From NCBI GenBank assembly GCA_003645215.1, contig QNEM01000157.1:1-5170 (forward strand): a stretch of 5,170 nucleotides of DNA, read 5' to 3'. The notes under the pieces were generated by a model. It was given only the letters and a program-made list of their open reading frames with translations. It did not search any database and was not told the DNA's origin. Source of the DNA: Gammaproteobacteria bacterium (GTDB taxonomy: Bacteria; Pseudomonadota; Gammaproteobacteria; Eutrophobiales; Eutrophobiaceae). Shown piece by piece: positions 3,685 to 5,170 of this stretch (within the stretch, counting starts at the first letter, position 1; each line of letters opens with the position of its first letter). The translations under genes were made by a program, and so were the position numbers.

Positions 3685-5170
3685 CTAAATAACTTCCTTC
3701 TCGTTTAACATCTTAACCACCTTCTCTATGCACTCTTCAATAGAGTCTTGATCTGTAGTCAAAACCAGCTCAGCTTCCTCCGGTGCTTCATATGGAAACG
3801 AAACTCCCGGTAAAGTATCTGTCTTTACGTTTGCTTCTGCAGCATAAAGCCCACTTGGGTCACGTTGTTTACAGACTTCCAGCGGAGGGTTTAGATAAAC
3901 AATAAAACAATTATCCTTGCCGATTATTTCCATAGCATGATCACGTGATTCCTGATCGGGTGCAACAAACGCACCACAACATATCAAACCTGAATCGTTA
4001 AGATGTTTTGCGATATGAACACTGCGGCGTAGGTTCTCAACACGACCCTCTTTATCACGTGGCAAATCTTTGCTGATGCCGAGGCGCATGGCCTTGCCAT
4101 CGAGTACAGTACTGACACGTCCCATATCAAAGAGTCGACGTTCCAGGGCATGCGCCAGCGTGGTTTTTCCTGCACCGGATAATCCAACAAACAGCACGGT
4201 GACTGGTTTCTGTCCATAGCGTGCAGCTCGTTCTTCCCTGGTGACATGTCCTACAGAGTCGTGGTGATGATCCTCTGAAATTTTTGTCTTTTTGATTTGG
4301 GTGTTGGTAATCATGCCCGCGCCAATGGTGACATTAGTCAGGCGGTCGATAATAATGAATGCACCTGTTCCCTGGTTTATCTTATAGCTATCAAAACAGA
4401 TGGCTTGATCCAGGGTAATTTCACACTGTCCAATCTCATTCAATTGTAAGGATGGAGATAACTCTTCCTCCAGGGTGTTGACATTAATCCTGTGGTTCAG
4501 CGCCGAGATATGGCCTGTGATGTTTTTGTTTGCGTGTTTGAAATCATATTGTGTACCAGGCAGCATGGCTTGTTCTGTCATCCAGATAATAGTGGCTTCA
4601 AATTTATTACCCACTGAAGGTAAATTATCGCTATGTACCAGCATATCTCCACGACTGATATCGATTTCATCTTCCAGCGTCAGTGTGATCGCCATCGGTG
4701 TGAAGGCCTGTTCCAGTTCTTCATCATAAGTAACAATAGATTTGATTTTGCTGGTTTTGCCGGAAGGTAGAGCAGTGACATCATCGCCTTTATGTACGAT
4801 GCCAGATGCCAATGTGCCGCAGAAGCCACGGAAGTTAAGATTAGGTCGGTTGACGTATTGCACGGGGAAACGCATATCTTCGTAATTACGATCCGCAGCA
4901 ATCTCTACGTGTTCCAGAATATGCATCAATGTATCCCCATCGTACCAGGGAGTTTTGTCACTGATGTTAACGACGTTGTCGCCATTTAATGCGGACAAAG
5001 GAATAAACTGTACATCACCCTGATCCAGGTCTTTGGCGAAGTCGATGTAATCCTGTTTGATGTTATCAAACACCTCTTTGCTGAAATCCACCATGTCCAT
5101 TTTATTAATGGCAACGATGACATGCTTGATGCCCAGTAGAGAAGTAATAAAACTATGACGTTTGGTTTGA
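3685..5170 (-). CDS. cysNC: Bifunctional CysN/CysC: ATP sulfurylase GTPase subunit fused to APS kinase, N-terminus outside window
   Basis: The visible 494 residues are the C-terminal majority of a CysN/CysC fusion; the frame is open to the right edge, so the G1-G3 GTPase motifs are missing. CysN with CysD makes APS from ATP and sulfate, driven by GTP hydrolysis; the CysC domain phosphorylates APS to PAPS. Acts in the cytoplasm. Counting from the edge, QTKRHSFITSLLGIKH and the G4 motif NKMD (22-25) identify CysN, with the SAL (G5-like) motif at 59-61, followed by the EF-Tu-like beta-barrel domains (to about 290). A linker with the acidic-histidine stretch EDHHHD (299-304) leads into APS kinase: P-loop GLSGAGKTT (329-337), RVENLRRS, and FPYEAPEEAEL near the end. 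The usual DGDN motif reads DGKA (357-360). The stop is TAG at 3685-3687. cysD would be expected upstream, beyond the right edge. A fragment duplicating part of the CysC coding region lies at 553-613. Confidence 0.95.
   Translation of the reverse strand, partial: QTKRHSFITSLLGIKHVIVAINKMDMVDFSKEVFDNIKQDYIDFAKDLDQGDVQFIPLSALNGDNVVNISDKTPWYDGDTLMHILEHVEIAADRNYEDMRFPVQYVNRPNLNFRGFCGTLASGIVHKGDDVTALPSGKTSKIKSIVTYDEELEQAFTPMAITLTLEDEIDISRGDMLVHSDNLPSVGNKFEATIIWMTEQAMLPGTQYDFKHANKNITGHISALNHRINVNTLEEELSPSLQLNEIGQCEITLDQAICFDSYKINQGTGAFIIIDRLTNVTIGAGMITNTQIKKTKISEDHHHDSVGHVTREERAARYGQKPVTVLFVGLSGAGKTTLAHALERRLFDMGRVSTVLDGKAMRLGISKDLPRDKEGRVENLRRSVHIAKHLNDSGLICCGAFVAPDQESRDHAMEIIGKDNCFIVYLNPPLEVCKQRDPSGLYAAEANVKTDTLPGVSFPYEAPEEAELVLTTDQDSIEECIEKVVKMLNEKEVI

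Noticed and set aside
4475..4989. Plus-strand open frames opposite cysN/C
   Set aside because: They lie antisense to a well-conserved CysN coding sequence and show no features of real genes.

Overview
The window looks like a chromosomal segment of a gammaproteobacterium with mid-range base composition. The evidence is a fused CysN/CysC sulfate-activation enzyme, a glutathione-type glyoxalase I, a Tat-exported two-subunit flavin dehydrogenase, and intergenic DNA full of small REP-like palindromes. The class is an inference; no rRNA or other strong phylogenetic marker is present.

Layout. Positions 1-902 hold no convincing protein gene. They contain a dense series of short perfect inverted repeats (80-98, 118-131, 149-173, 303-326, 437-470, 509-528, 624-641, 673-686) and a 61-nt decayed copy of part of cysC (553-613, minus strand). 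Positions 903-3522 are a three-gene plus-strand cluster: a glyoxalase I-like VOC protein (903-1298), a Tat-signal small subunit of the gluconate 2-dehydrogenase subunit 3 family (1381-1941), and a GMC-family FAD dehydrogenase (1954-3522). Positions 3523-3684 separate this cluster from the convergent cysN/C gene (3685 to beyond the right edge, minus strand), whose N-terminal part lies outside the window.

How the genes work together. The small subunit and the GMC protein are 12 nt apart and very probably form one complex. The small subunit carries the twin-arginine signal, whereas the FAD subunit has none and would be co-exported folded with its partner, oxidising an alcohol or sugar-type substrate in the periplasm. 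No cytochrome c subunit is visible in the window, so the electron acceptor is unknown. The VOC gene keeps all four glyoxalase I metal ligands and lies upstream in the same direction, which suggests a link between periplasmic oxidation and removal of a reactive carbonyl in the cytoplasm. CysN/C belongs to sulfate activation (APS and PAPS synthesis) and is not obviously connected with the cluster.

Most worth a second look: a 34-nt inverted repeat (8-41 and 3602-3635, 30 of 34 matching) that brackets the whole oxidoreductase cluster; the second, broken piece of cysC on the far side of the cluster; and the hairpin series, two members of which share the same 5-nt loop. No CRISPR array, transposase, tRNA or rRNA was seen.
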